Below, piece after piece: positions 29,651 to 37,472 of a stretch of DNA of 37,553 bases. Made by a program: the position numbers and the translations under genes. Below the pieces are notes generated by a model. It saw only the letters and a list, made by a program, of their open reading frames with translations, ran no database searches and had not been told where the DNA came from. The stretch is from positions 1-37,553 of the forward strand of contig JACPJV010000031.1 of the NCBI GenBank assembly GCA_016187395.1, in the 5' to 3' direction. Position 1 is the first letter of the stretch, and each line of letters opens with the position of its first letter. Source of the DNA: Candidatus Aenigmatarchaeota archaeon. GTDB lineage: Archaea; Aenigmatarchaeota; Aenigmatarchaeia; GW2011-AR5; JACRAC01.

Positions 29651-29885
29651 TTCCTTTCTATATCAGACTTCAGATAAGAAGCTTTTGCATACATTATCGT
29701 CCTACCAGGGGCTCTGGCTGGCGAGAGTTTCCCAGTTCATATTGACATCATAATATCAAAACTATTCAAAGTTTTGTTATCCGGATATCAGATTTTTCTA
29801 CATAAGCTCCCCGCTGCCTGAGAGGATGAGGCATGCGGCGATATATATTTATATACTTATTCTACTTAGTATACAAAGTGGTAAA
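29651..29885 (+). other. Intergenic region before vapBC
   Basis: No gene. Holds AAACTATTCAAAGTTTTG (29758-29775), similar to the HEPN-MNT operator; the ogg 3'-end repeat (29800-29822); and an AT-rich promoter TATTTATATAC about 30-40 bases before the vapB ATG, followed by an interrupted inverted sequence ACTTATTC/TACTTAGTATA that may be a binding site for the VapBC complex. Confidence 0.4.
29800..29822 (-). repeat. ogg 3'-end repeat, distal copy
   Basis: 23 bases identical with 30526-30548 (starting ACATAAGCTCCCC, ending CTGCCTGAG). Read on the minus strand it encodes the last seven ogg codons ending in ATG, here followed by TAG instead of TAA. Confidence 0.8.
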
Positions 29886-30125
29886 ATGTACAAGACAGTG
29901 AAGTTGGATGAGAAAACCTATAAAAAATTGAACAGGGTTGCAGGGCTTCTGCGCTCGAAGGAGCATAAGCCTGTGTCGCTGAATGAGGCCATGAGCATAG
30001 TCCTGTCCAGATCCGAGGAGCTTGACATGGAAGACTTTGCCGGAAGCTGGGACATGACAGACGAGGAAGCGGCTGAAATGGAAAAGGATATAACGAGGCA
30101 CTGGAGAACATGGAAACCAAAGTAG
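29886..30125 (+). CDS. vapB: VapB-type antitoxin
   Basis: 79 residues beginning MYKTVKLDEKTYKKLNRVAG, the archaeal ribbon-helix-helix-like antitoxin family that accompanies PIN toxins, with NEAMSIVLS in the second helix and an acidic/aromatic C-terminus (FAGSWDMTDEEAAEME) that would occupy the toxin active site. Start set at 29886 after GGTAAA; longer frames would begin in promoter sequence. It overlaps vapC by 16 bases. Confidence 0.8.
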   Translation: MYKTVKLDEKTYKKLNRVAGLLRSKEHKPVSLNEAMSIVLSRSEELDMEDFAGSWDMTDEEAAEMEKDITRHWRTWKPK

Positions 30126-30514
30126 TTCTGGACACGAATGTAATCGTGGATTTTCTAAGAAACAAATCTGAAATAATCAGGAGAATCCATGAAATGAGGC
30201 TGGATGGAGTTACGTTTGGTACAACCCATATAAACGTTTTCGAACTTTTTCATGGAGCATACAAAAGCAGCCATACCGAAAAGAATCTGTCTGCAGTAAA
30301 GGGATTTCTGAAATCAGTATTCCTTCTTGGAACAACCCCCGAGAGCATGGAGATTGCAGCCAAGATGCTGGCTGAGCTGGAAAGGAAGGGCTTGCCCATA
30401 GAAATGAGGGACATCCTCATCGCATCTATATGTCTTGTGAGTTCATTTGCAATTATGACAAAAAACGTCTCTCATTTCGAAAGAATACCGGGATTAGAAA
30501 TTATAAAATTATGA
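30110..30514 (+). CDS. vapC: VapC-type PIN-domain ribonuclease toxin
   Basis: 134 residues. The four PIN acids are in place: D8 (VVLDTNVIVDFL), E45 (INVFELFHG), D101 (EMRDILIAS) with N119 in MTKNVSHF. VapC toxins cut tRNA or rRNA. The stop is 11 bases before the copy of the ogg 3' end, and the gene is convergent with ogg. Confidence 0.88.
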   Translation: METKVVLDTNVIVDFLRNKSEIIRRIHEMRLDGVTFGTTHINVFELFHGAYKSSHTEKNLSAVKGFLKSVFLLGTTPESMEIAAKMLAELERKGLPIEMRDILIASICLVSSFAIMTKNVSHFERIPGLEIIKL

Positions 30515-30523
30515 TTACTGACA

Positions 30524-31183
30524 TTACATAAGCTCCCCGCTGCCTGAGCGGGTAAGCCAGATGGTGCAGTCTAGTTCTGCTGTGGTCATGCCTAACGCCT
30601 TAGCCAGGCCTGCGAATTTTGCCTCTGCCTGCAAATATGCATTCTTTGAGAGGCCGCCGTTTGCCTGATTCATGATTCCAAGTTCCTGCATCTCGCGGAG
30701 GATGTGGACATCTAATATTGCCAATTCGTCGCCCAGGCCGATGTTGCGCAAAAAGTGAGAGGCTTCCTTGAAGCCAAAGCCCATGACATTCTCAGCCAGC
30801 CATTCCCTCAATTCTCGCGGCTGACGCTGAAGCTCAAGGATTTTCCGGTAGATTTCATCAAAGTGCTCCCTGGCCATTATTATATAGTCGCTTTTCTTGT
30901 CATTGAACCGCACTGGTTGCATGTAGTTCAATAACTGCTGCTTTGTGCCGATCCAGAGCAAGCCATCATCTTTCATTCTTAATACGGCATCCCTGCAGTA
31001 TACGGCTTTAGACTGCGGCGTGCACAGGCAAAAAACAAGCTCGAAGAAGACCTTTTCCAGGTCCAGGTGCAAATCACGCACGCGCTGGAAGAAATCATCG
31101 ATAAGATAGCGGTGCTTGGACAGATTCTCTTTCAGCTTTTGATGCTGCTCTGTTTCGATGAATTCTGCGATGGCGGAGTCCAT
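30524..31183 (-). CDS. ogg: Archaeal Ogg2-type 8-oxoguanine DNA glycosylase/lyase
   Basis: 219 residues, usual length of Ogg2. FELVFCLCTPQSKA (47-60) starts the domain; the helix-hairpin-helix reads MGFGFKEASHFLRNIGLGDE with catalytic Lys139, and LAILDVHIL carries Asp158. It excises 8-oxoguanine and nicks the strand. Its last seven codons and stop region are duplicated on the far side of the adjacent VapBC pair, and the gene itself remains whole. Confidence 0.88.
   Translation of the reverse strand: MDSAIAEFIETEQHQKLKENLSKHRYLIDDFFQRVRDLHLDLEKVFFELVFCLCTPQSKAVYCRDAVLRMKDDGLLWIGTKQQLLNYMQPVRFNDKKSDYIIMAREHFDEIYRKILELQRQPRELREWLAENVMGFGFKEASHFLRNIGLGDELAILDVHILREMQELGIMNQANGGLSKNAYLQAEAKFAGLAKALGMTTAELDCTIWLTRSGSGELM
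30526..30548 (-). repeat. ogg 3'-end repeat, gene copy
   Basis: The 23 bases at the end of ogg, identical with 29800-29822. The VapBC pair lies between the copies, 726 bases apart. Confidence 0.8.
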
Positions 31184-31217
31184 GACAGCTAATATGCAAG
31201 GAAGGGATTAAAAGAAA

Positions 31218-31307
31218 TCAGGCATTTTCCCACGCTTCGTCTTCCTTACTATCCCAAAGCTCTTTCATTTTTGGCTTTTGCGCCACGCGAAGGAATTTAT
31301 TGAACAT
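31218..31307 (-). CDS. Tiny ORF resembling an antitoxin C-terminus (29 residues)
   Basis: Encodes MFNKFLRVAQKPKMKELWDS then KEDEAWENA. The KELWDSKEDEAWENA end resembles the WDNEEDEVW-type tails of small antitoxins. It may be an orphan or remnant antitoxin located between ogg and the AbrB-VapC pair; there is no toxin beside it in the same direction. Confidence 0.3.
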   Translation of the reverse strand: MFNKFLRVAQKPKMKELWDSKEDEAWENA

Positions 31308-31383
31308 GACGATCCCAAAAGTCTTAATAATAAGTAATACAAAAGTATAAATATCTAGTTATACTATTATGCAAGGTGATTGG

Positions 31384-31659
31384 ATGGTGAAAATAACGGA
31401 AGAGATGAAGATAGGCCCGAAAGGACAGGTTGTTATACCGAAGATTTTCAGGAAGGCGATGGGGTTTCATCCCGGCTCTACAGTGGTCTTCGAACTGGAG
31501 GACCATAAGCTTCTGATTGAGAAGCCTGCTGTTGAGGCAGATAAAATCTTTGAGAGCATAGCCAAGTCCATTAATTTTAAGGGAAAAATTGACCCTCATG
31601 AGGCTTACGAAGAGGAGATGGAACACAGATGGAAAAAAGCCGAGAGGGGTAAGAAATGA
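31384..31659 (+). CDS. vapB: AbrB-type antitoxin
   Basis: 91 residues with the swapped-hairpin AbrB opening KIGPKGQVVIPKIFRKAMGF and the HPGSTVVFELEDHKLLIEKP strand pair, followed by a helical acidic/basic tail that should bind the toxin. ATG 31384 is preferred because AAGGTGA precedes it; ATG 31369 upstream lacks one. A TATA-like GTATAAATA and an imperfect palindrome lie about 35-45 bases upstream. It overlaps its toxin gene by four bases. Confidence 0.85.
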   Translation: MVKITEEMKIGPKGQVVIPKIFRKAMGFHPGSTVVFELEDHKLLIEKPAVEADKIFESIAKSINFKGKIDPHEAYEEEMEHRWKKAERGKK

Positions 31660-32054
31660 TTTATCTGGATTCCAATGTGTTTATAACAGCGACCATAAAA
31701 TCCGATGAAAGGGGACAGAAGTGCAGGGAACTGATCAGGGATATAGCAACAGGAGAAACAAAGGCAGCCAGCTCGGCCCTGACTTTTGACGAGATTTTCT
31801 GGAGGGTCAAAAAGGAAGGCGGGTTTGACATGGCTCTTATTGCTGCCAGAACATTTCTGGAGATGCCGAATCTCGTCATAATCGAAACCAACGAAACTAT
31901 TCTTCTGGAGGCATACAACCTGATAAAGAATTACAAGTTAGATCCGCGGGATGCTATTCACGCCGCTTCTGCCATAGTCCATGGGATTTTTACTATAATT
32001 TCAGACGACCCTGATTTTGACAGGATAAAGGAAATGAACAGGAAGAGGATATGA
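31656..32054 (+). CDS. vapC: PIN-domain VapC-like toxin
   Basis: 132 residues. PIN acids: D5 (IYLDSNVFI), E46 (TFDEIFWR), D99 (LDPRDAIHAA) and D117/D118 (ISDDPDFD). The ATGA overlap with the AbrB antitoxin shows translational coupling. It should be a ribonuclease. Second PIN toxin within 2 kb. Confidence 0.87.
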   Translation: MIYLDSNVFITATIKSDERGQKCRELIRDIATGETKAASSALTFDEIFWRVKKEGGFDMALIAARTFLEMPNLVIIETNETILLEAYNLIKNYKLDPRDAIHAASAIVHGIFTIISDDPDFDRIKEMNRKRI

Positions 32055-32108
32055 TTTGGGAGGGGATTAAAGAGAAAATATGCTTTTCTCCTGCTCTAAC
32101 TCTAAACT

Positions 32109-32351
32109 TTATCTCTCTGCATTAAATAGCAAGGCAGCTTCAATACCAGGTAGTCCCCTTATCAAATAAGTTCTAGTGAGTACCGAACCATTTTCATAAG
32201 CTTCCACAAAATTTCTTCTTATGGAATCCTTGGAATAACCGGTTTCTATGATCTTGTCGGTAACGTAGTATCCTGCTATGCTTGGAGGTCCGAAAAAGAC
32301 GCTACCAACCAGCGCAAGAACACCAACAACTTGCCTTGCTCTACAGTCCAT
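32109..32351 (-). CDS. Small membrane protein downstream of tfb
   Basis: 80 residues: a membrane segment (VVGVLALVGSVFFGPPSIAG), a basic amphipathic part (KDSIRRNFVEAYENG) and a hydrophobic end. It starts five bases after the tfb stop with GGAGTGA upstream and is probably co-transcribed with it. Not recognised. Confidence 0.5.
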   Translation of the reverse strand: MDCRARQVVGVLALVGSVFFGPPSIAGYYVTDKIIETGYSKDSIRRNFVEAYENGSVLTRTYLIRGLPGIEAALLFNAER

Positions 32352-32356
32352 ATCAA

Positions 32357-33385
32357 TCACTCCACTCCCTCTTCCACAGCCTTCTTCTCGACTTCATCTT
32401 CGATTTCGAGGGCTTCGGCGATTTCCTTGTATCTGTTGCGGATGGTGACTTCTGTGACGCCGACTACGTCAGCCACTTCGCGCTGCGTCTTTCTTTCGCC
32501 TTCCAGCACGCTGGCTATGTAGATAGCCGCAGCTGCGCAGCCTGTTGGTCCTTTGCCACTAATCACATCTTTGTCCTTTGCCTGCTTGAGAATCCTGATG
32601 GCGCGCATCTGGATTTTGTCGCTTAGCTTCAACATGCTTGAGAAGCGCGGGATGTACGTCTCTGCGCGCGCCGGCAGAATTCTGAGCTCAAGTTTTCTGC
32701 TTATGTATCTGTATGTGCGGCCAAGCTCACGCTTGCCGATACCAGATGCCTGCGAGATTTCAGTAAGTGTTCTCGGTGACTCGTATTCTCTTGCCAGAGA
32801 GTATACCAATGCAGCAATTATGCTTTCAATACTTCTCCCCCTTACGAGTCCTTTCTGCAATGCTTCCTCGTAGAGCTTTGCAACCTCCTCGTGCAGCGTC
32901 TTTGGAAGGCCAAGATATGAGACAAGACGCTGAAGCTCGCTTAACGCGAAAGACATGTTGCGGTCCTTGCTGGTGAGAAGGCGCTTTTGCCATCTCCTTA
33001 TCCTGAAAAATTGAGAGCGTTTCTTTGCAGGCACTTTGAATAGCTCTGTGGAGCCTTTGCCTATCTCCGTACTCAAGCCTTTGTCATGCCTTTTATGGGT
33101 CAGGGGTGCGCCTGTTCTTGCACGCTTCATTTTCTGGTCATGGTCGAAGGCACGCCACTCCTGACCAAGATCAACCATAGATTCCTCCACAACTGTGCCG
33201 CATTTAGCACAAATACGCTCCGCGCGGTCAGGGTCGTGGAAGAAATGAGTAGAACCACATTCAGGACACTTGAAAGAACCTGTTCCAAAGTCTGCGTCTG
33301 CCTGCGGCTTTGCCTTTGCCACGTGCTTTGCGTGCTTTGCACGCTTTTTTGCGGCTTTGGAAATCTTTTTCTTTTTAGCTGCCAT
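32357..33385 (-). CDS. tfb: Transcription initiation factor B (TFB/TFIIB)
   Basis: 342 residues. A Lys-rich N-terminal tail of about 35 residues precedes the zinc ribbon (C40, C43, C59, C62: KCPECGSTHFF...ICAKCGTVVEE), then the B-finger/linker with GAPLTHKRHDKGLSTEIG, and two cyclin folds (about 145-240 and 245-330). It recruits RNA polymerase to TBP-bound promoters. The basic tail is longer than usual. AGGTGG precedes ATG 33385. Confidence 0.95.
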   Translation of the reverse strand: MAAKKKKISKAAKKRAKHAKHVAKAKPQADADFGTGSFKCPECGSTHFFHDPDRAERICAKCGTVVEESMVDLGQEWRAFDHDQKMKRARTGAPLTHKRHDKGLSTEIGKGSTELFKVPAKKRSQFFRIRRWQKRLLTSKDRNMSFALSELQRLVSYLGLPKTLHEEVAKLYEEALQKGLVRGRSIESIIAALVYSLAREYESPRTLTEISQASGIGKRELGRTYRYISRKLELRILPARAETYIPRFSSMLKLSDKIQMRAIRILKQAKDKDVISGKGPTGCAAAAIYIASVLEGERKTQREVADVVGVTEVTIRNRYKEIAEALEIEDEVEKKAVEEGVE

Positions 33386-33519
33386 CACACCCACCTTTAT
33401 AATGCAAATTAACTCCCTATGAGTAATTGTTAATTTAGCAACTTATCTGTTGTAGAAAAAGTATTTAAAGCTTTCGTTTTTACTTTTAGTATTTAAATGG
33501 ATATATTCACCTTATAGTA

Positions 33520-34089
33520 GTGGAAAAGCTTTTAAAGGTTTCCCGCATACTAAATCGCATGATTAAAAGCAGAAGGCTGATGGCGCCGCTTGGACTGGCG
33601 GCAGCCTTGCTAAGCGGCTGCGCACAGCGGTCAACTGAAGCAATATCAGAGGCGGAAGAGCCTGCACAGCCTGCGCCGCAGACGGCGACAGGTGAAGAGA
33701 AGGTCGGCTATAAACAAACTGAGCATTGCGAGGGCAACATACCGACCAATTATGCAATGTGCAAATTTCCAGAAGAAGGAAAGGAATATGGTGTTTTGTT
33801 TGGAATCGATCTTAGTGGGAACGGTTCCTATTATCTTGAGGTGAAAAGAAAAAACGAGAACAGACAAGGAGAACCATCTCAATTTAACGCTCATTACACC
33901 ATGGGTACAGAAGGAAGATATTTAGGATGGCACAGTTTTGGAGCGTATAATGCAAAGGGCAAGACCATATGCCGGGATGAACTCGAACCATACGAGCCAT
34001 GCACTGATGGTATGAAAGAAAGGCTGAAGCCGGAGCTGCTCAGGGGCAAAGAGCTGTTTGAGCAGGAATGGAATGCGCCCCAGGACTAA
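33520..34089 (+). CDS. Putative lipoprotein, hypothetical
   Basis: 189 residues with a basic start, a hydrophobic segment and LLSGC, a lipobox with the modifiable cysteine near residue 34, then a Pro/Ala/Glu-rich linker and a domain with paired cysteines. GTG 33520 lies about 25-30 bases after the TATA-like GTATTTAAATG and would be leaderless; ATG 33559 would give a more ordinary 20-residue signal and is the alternative. Likely anchored outside the cell. Function unknown. Confidence 0.6.
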   Translation: MEKLLKVSRILNRMIKSRRLMAPLGLAAALLSGCAQRSTEAISEAEEPAQPAPQTATGEEKVGYKQTEHCEGNIPTNYAMCKFPEEGKEYGVLFGIDLSGNGSYYLEVKRKNENRQGEPSQFNAHYTMGTEGRYLGWHSFGAYNAKGKTICRDELEPYEPCTDGMKERLKPELLRGKELFEQEWNAPQD

Positions 34090-34140
34090 GAGATTTTTCT
34101 CATCTCTATTTAAGTATTTTTCAAAGTAGAACATATTTCT

Positions 34141-35289
34141 ATGCAAGGAGTTATACTGGCAGCAGGGAACGGCACGCGCCTGAAGCCTTTGACTATCGCC
34201 AGATCCAAGGCCATGATTACTGTCGCAAACAAGCCGTGCGTGGAGTGGATTTACGAGGCGATGAAAAGGCACGCCAAGGAGGTATTCTTTGTTGTGAGGC
34301 AAGACCAGCAAGATATAATAAAGCATTTTGAAGGCAGGGCGCAATTCATTTTTCAGGATAAACCTCTAGGCACAGGCGACGCTGTTCTGAGATGCAAAGA
34401 CAGGGTAGGGGGCAGATTTATTGTCTCAAACGGTGACATACTTGTCACAAGGGATGATATGAGGAAAATCGCGAAAAGCAAGGAACCTGCTGTTTCTGCG
34501 TTCAGGGCGGAAAACCCGCAGGAATACGGAATCTTCGAAGAAAGCGGCGGAAGTGCCATAGGCATCGAAGAAAAGCCGAAAAAGCCGAGGGGCGATCTTG
34601 CAAATGCAGGCATTTACGTCTTTGATGATGATATTTTCGAAAGGCTGGAAAAAAACAAAAAAAGCCAGAGGGGCGAGAGAGAGCTTACGGATGCGATAAA
34701 GTTTCCTGCAAAGATGCATGTAATCGAAAAGCGATGTGAAATCACGTTCCCATGGGAAATCCTTGATGCGAACAAGTTCATTTTGGAAGAGCATGGTTCG
34801 CAGATTCATCCCAGCGCAGAGATACGGGAGGGCGCTTTTATAGAGAAGAACGTGGCTATAGGCGCAAAGGCTGTGATTGGACCGAACTGCTTTATACGCG
34901 GCTATTCCTCTGTTGGCGAAAACTGCAAGGTCGGGAACGCTGTGGAGGTCAAGAATTCGGTCATAATGGAGAATTCTTTTATCTCGCACCTGAGCTACGT
35001 GGGTGATTCTGTCATAGGAAGCAACTGCAACGTAGCAGGGGGGACTATATTCGCAAACCTGCGCCTGGACCAGAAAAACATCGGGATGAAGATAAACGGC
35101 AAATATGTCGACAGCGGCAGGAAAAAACTGGGCGCGATTGTCGCGGATGGCGTGCAGTTTGGAGTCAATTGCACAGTAATGCCCGGGAAGCGCATCTGGC
35201 CTAATCTGCTCATACCGCCGTGCACGATTATTGCGAAGGACATAGAAAAACAGCCTTCACTGAAGGTGTGGAAGAGGGTGCTGGATTGA
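34141..35289 (+). CDS. Bifunctional sugar-1-phosphate nucleotidylyltransferase (GlmU-like)
   Basis: 382 residues. N-terminal nucleotidyltransferase: ILAAGNGTRLKPLT with the substrate-binding Arg, KPLGTGDAVLR and VSNGDI. C-terminal left-handed beta-helix of hexapeptide repeats (IHPSAEIREGAFIEKNVAIG, VIGPNCFIRG, VGNAVEVKNSVI) with the SYVGDSVIGSNCNVAGG turn seen in acetyltransferases. This is the archaeal GlmU-type enzyme forming UDP-GlcNAc or a related nucleotide sugar for glycans. TATA-like CTATTTAAG about 28 bases upstream gives a leaderless start. Confidence 0.88.
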   Translation: MQGVILAAGNGTRLKPLTIARSKAMITVANKPCVEWIYEAMKRHAKEVFFVVRQDQQDIIKHFEGRAQFIFQDKPLGTGDAVLRCKDRVGGRFIVSNGDILVTRDDMRKIAKSKEPAVSAFRAENPQEYGIFEESGGSAIGIEEKPKKPRGDLANAGIYVFDDDIFERLEKNKKSQRGERELTDAIKFPAKMHVIEKRCEITFPWEILDANKFILEEHGSQIHPSAEIREGAFIEKNVAIGAKAVIGPNCFIRGYSSVGENCKVGNAVEVKNSVIMENSFISHLSYVGDSVIGSNCNVAGGTIFANLRLDQKNIGMKINGKYVDSGRKKLGAIVADGVQFGVNCTVMPGKRIWPNLLIPPCTIIAKDIEKQPSLKVWKRVLD

Positions 35290-35329
35290 AGACACTTAAA
35301 CTTTTCGGTGATAACATTTAGTGATAATC

Positions 35330-36049
35330 ATGGCATTGGAAGCAGTTGAAGAAAGAGGGTATGTTGCCATACCGAGAGGCGAAGCCAGAGGCACGCCACG
35401 AAGGCGCGTGCTGCCAGCCTACTCTCTGGCAAAAGAAATGGAAGGGTTTGGAACCGTATACGGAGATATAGCACCAAAATCGCCCCTGCCCATCCAGCTA
35501 AGGCACGCGTATCTCAGCTCGCCTGAAATCAGGCAGAGCATTCTCGAGGGATGGAAGGGCGAAACTTTCCGTATCGCCATAGGGCCTGCGGACAGAAAGC
35601 CAAAAAGTATGATTCTCCGGGAGGGTGAGACTGCTGTGACTATTGTGTCGCCTGTTGAGAAATTTGTCAGGGCCGAAAGCGGCTTGTGGCAGGCAGAAGG
35701 AAAGAGAAAGATAGCAAAGCTGCCAGCAGGAGACAGATGGCAAGGCCCTGATGGAAACATATTCTGGGACGAGCATGGATTTCCTGCCAGAAGTTACTCC
35801 AGCAGGCCGGAGGCAATAGCAGCATGGGAGAAGGCAGAATTCTCTCCTGAAGAGGCAAAGAACCTTGCATCATATTTCTGGCGCAGAAGTGAATACAAAG
35901 ATTTCGCGGCCGTGTACCGTTTTTCGTACCCTGTTTACGGTCCTTGGAGCCTGTCTGCCGACTGGAGCCCGGACGACGGGTACGGGCGCGTGGGCTTCCG
36001 CGCCGTAAGCGGTTTGCCGAGCGCGGAGCGCTCGGCGGGACTTGGATAG
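35330..36049 (+). CDS. Hypothetical protein, 239 residues
   Basis: Soluble protein with a basic N-terminus and a C-terminal region (FWDEHGFPARSYSSRPEAIA; YGPWSLSADWSPDDGYGRVG; FRAVSGLPSAERS) rich in Trp, Tyr and Gly, reminiscent of formylglycine-generating-like or phage-island protein tails but without a clear match. ACTTAAACTT about 35 bases upstream is a possible promoter. The last residues contain a GAGCGCGGAGCGCTC palindrome in the DNA. Not recognised. Confidence 0.55.
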   Translation: MALEAVEERGYVAIPRGEARGTPRRRVLPAYSLAKEMEGFGTVYGDIAPKSPLPIQLRHAYLSSPEIRQSILEGWKGETFRIAIGPADRKPKSMILREGETAVTIVSPVEKFVRAESGLWQAEGKRKIAKLPAGDRWQGPDGNIFWDEHGFPARSYSSRPEAIAAWEKAEFSPEEAKNLASYFWRRSEYKDFAAVYRFSYPVYGPWSLSADWSPDDGYGRVGFRAVSGLPSAERSAGLG

Positions 36050-36110
36050 GGGCGTAATCATAAAAATCAACTAAATAAAAACAAAAACGAATGCTTATCA
36101 AAACGAGGAA

Positions 36111-36275
36111 TTAAAACTTCCTTCTCTTTGCATAGCAATCTCTGCAATAAACAGGCTTACCTTCTGTAGGCTTGAATGGAACTTCACATTCACTACCACA
36201 TTCGGCGCAAACTGCTTTATGCATCTCGCGAGGTCCGCGGTCGAAACCTCCACCTCCTCTTCTGAAATCTCCCAT
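36111..36275 (-). CDS. CxxCxGG-type zinc-ribbon protein (54 residues)
   Basis: MGDFRRGGGGFDRGPREMHK is an RGG-like basic tail, followed by AVCAECGSECEVPFKPTEGK and PVYCRDCYAKRRKF: two CxxC pairs 18 residues apart, the standard small archaeal zinc ribbon, plausibly an RNA- or DNA-binding protein. A frame in another phase at this place lacks such features and is rejected. CTTTAAAAA about 35-40 bases upstream is a likely TATA box. Confidence 0.8.
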   Translation of the reverse strand: MGDFRRGGGGFDRGPREMHKAVCAECGSECEVPFKPTEGKPVYCRDCYAKRRKF

Positions 36276-36369
36276 TGTTTCACTTTATAGTGGATGGAAC
36301 GAAAACTTTTTAAAGGGTATATTTTCGGGATTTTACGGCTGTACGCAGCGCAGGGCGAATCATCCGTAT

Positions 36370-36541
36370 TTTATAGTGCTGCAAGGAATACAATGAGGAA
36401 CTCCGTTCCTCATGTACAGCAGAAGCTTTGCTTCTGCTTGTAAATCAGGATTAGTCAGATATAATAATTCCTTGCGCACTATATGTGAAACAAGAATTAT
36501 CATATCCGACACTGTCGGTATTAATTCCTTGTTTCACTATA
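36370..36541. ncRNA. Large structured non-coding element with two long hairpins
   Basis: TATAGTGC-t-GCAAGGAAT (36372-36389) pairs with ATTCCTTGC-GCACTATA (36467-36483) and encloses two perfect hairpins, ATGAGGAAC-TCC-GTTCCTCAT and GCAGAAGC-TTT-GCTTCTGC. A second stem, GTGAAACAAGAATTA (36485-36499) with TAATTCCTTGTTTCAC (36522-36537), follows and overlaps the agmatinase stop. No gene. The second hairpin may terminate agmatinase transcription; the first is too elaborate for a plain terminator. Confidence 0.5.
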
Positions 36542-37334
36542 TTCCCAACACCGAAAATGCCAGCACGCGCTTTATCATCTCTGCGGCTAAAAATCCTGAC
36601 TTGCTTGGAAGTTCTGTATCTGCGATTTCGACGACGTCCATGCTTGAGAATCTTATGCTGCTGAGTATCGGATGTACGTCCTCCGGTCGCAGCGTACCCT
36701 CGAAATACCCTGTCTTGCCGATAAACGAAGGGCTGAAGCAGTCTATATCAAGGCTTAGATGCACAGGCCTCTTGAGAGTCAGGCTAGGCAGGTCCTCTAT
36801 TTTCAGCTGATGGAGCTTTCTGTCCTCTTCCTCTTCTTTCCCCCATGTCCGCGTTCCGAAGAAGTATATCTCTGCGTTTCTCTTTGCGTGGCGTGCCCAC
36901 GTAGCATGACTGTGTTCAACTTCCATCTTATTAAGATCGTCGTGCGCATCCAGGACTACAACGGTTTTTGCCTTGAGACCCTGAACGATAGGCAGGGTCA
37001 CAGAGTGATCGCCGCCGATGAAGATCCAGAAACGCGGCTTAGCCTCCTCTTTGACATGCCTTATAGTTTGTTTTATACGCCGGGACGTGACGTCAAAGGA
37101 TCCGTGCACGCAATTCACGTCGCCTATGTCGCATATCCTAAGCTTTTCAAACAGATGCATGTTTTTCTGCGATATGTAATCTTCTGCAACAGCAAGCGAG
37201 CTTCTCACCATCACAGGTCCGTACGGCGCTGCGTAGTTTGTTGCAGTGGACACGAAGGGCACGCCTGCAAATATGACCTGCGCCTCCTTCAGCGGCCAAT
37301 TATAGTCCAGAAAGGTTGTTCGCGTGTGAAGCAT
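36537..37334 (-). CDS. Agmatinase/arginase-family ureohydrolase
   Basis: 265 residues. The manganese ligands are present: H110 (GGDHS), D129, H131, D133 (LDAHDD), D196 and D198 (SLDIDCF), with SHATW and EIADTE blocks. Family members hydrolyse agmatine, arginine or guanidino compounds to release urea; agmatinase is the usual archaeal role in polyamine synthesis, but the substrate is not proven. CATTTAAATC about 27 bases upstream makes it leaderless. Confidence 0.88.
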   Translation of the reverse strand: MLHTRTTFLDYNWPLKEAQVIFAGVPFVSTATNYAAPYGPVMVRSSLAVAEDYISQKNMHLFEKLRICDIGDVNCVHGSFDVTSRRIKQTIRHVKEEAKPRFWIFIGGDHSVTLPIVQGLKAKTVVVLDAHDDLNKMEVEHSHATWARHAKRNAEIYFFGTRTWGKEEEEDRKLHQLKIEDLPSLTLKRPVHLSLDIDCFSPSFIGKTGYFEGTLRPEDVHPILSSIRFSSMDVVEIADTELPSKSGFLAAEMIKRVLAFSVLGI

Positions 37335-37472
37335 GGATTAGATTCGATGGAAGGATTTAAATGCTATTGCTAATTTTCTTTCATGATGCACAAAGAACTT
37401 CGCAAACTCCTCACTTTAGACACCATGTAGAACTCTTTCTTTAACAAAGCCCATAAATGATCTGGTGATACG
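37335..37472 (+). other. Upstream non-coding end of an IS110-like element
   Basis: No gene. In IS110-family elements the segment before the transposase can encode a bridge RNA. Here about 100 bases are available after the agmatinase promoter; short complementary pieces such as AAAGAAC/TTCTTT exist, but no full fold was worked out. Confidence 0.3.

Noticed and set aside
36098-36283. 61-codon minus-strand frame
   Set aside because: The same region in another frame encodes a zinc ribbon with two CxxC pairs, a much better protein.
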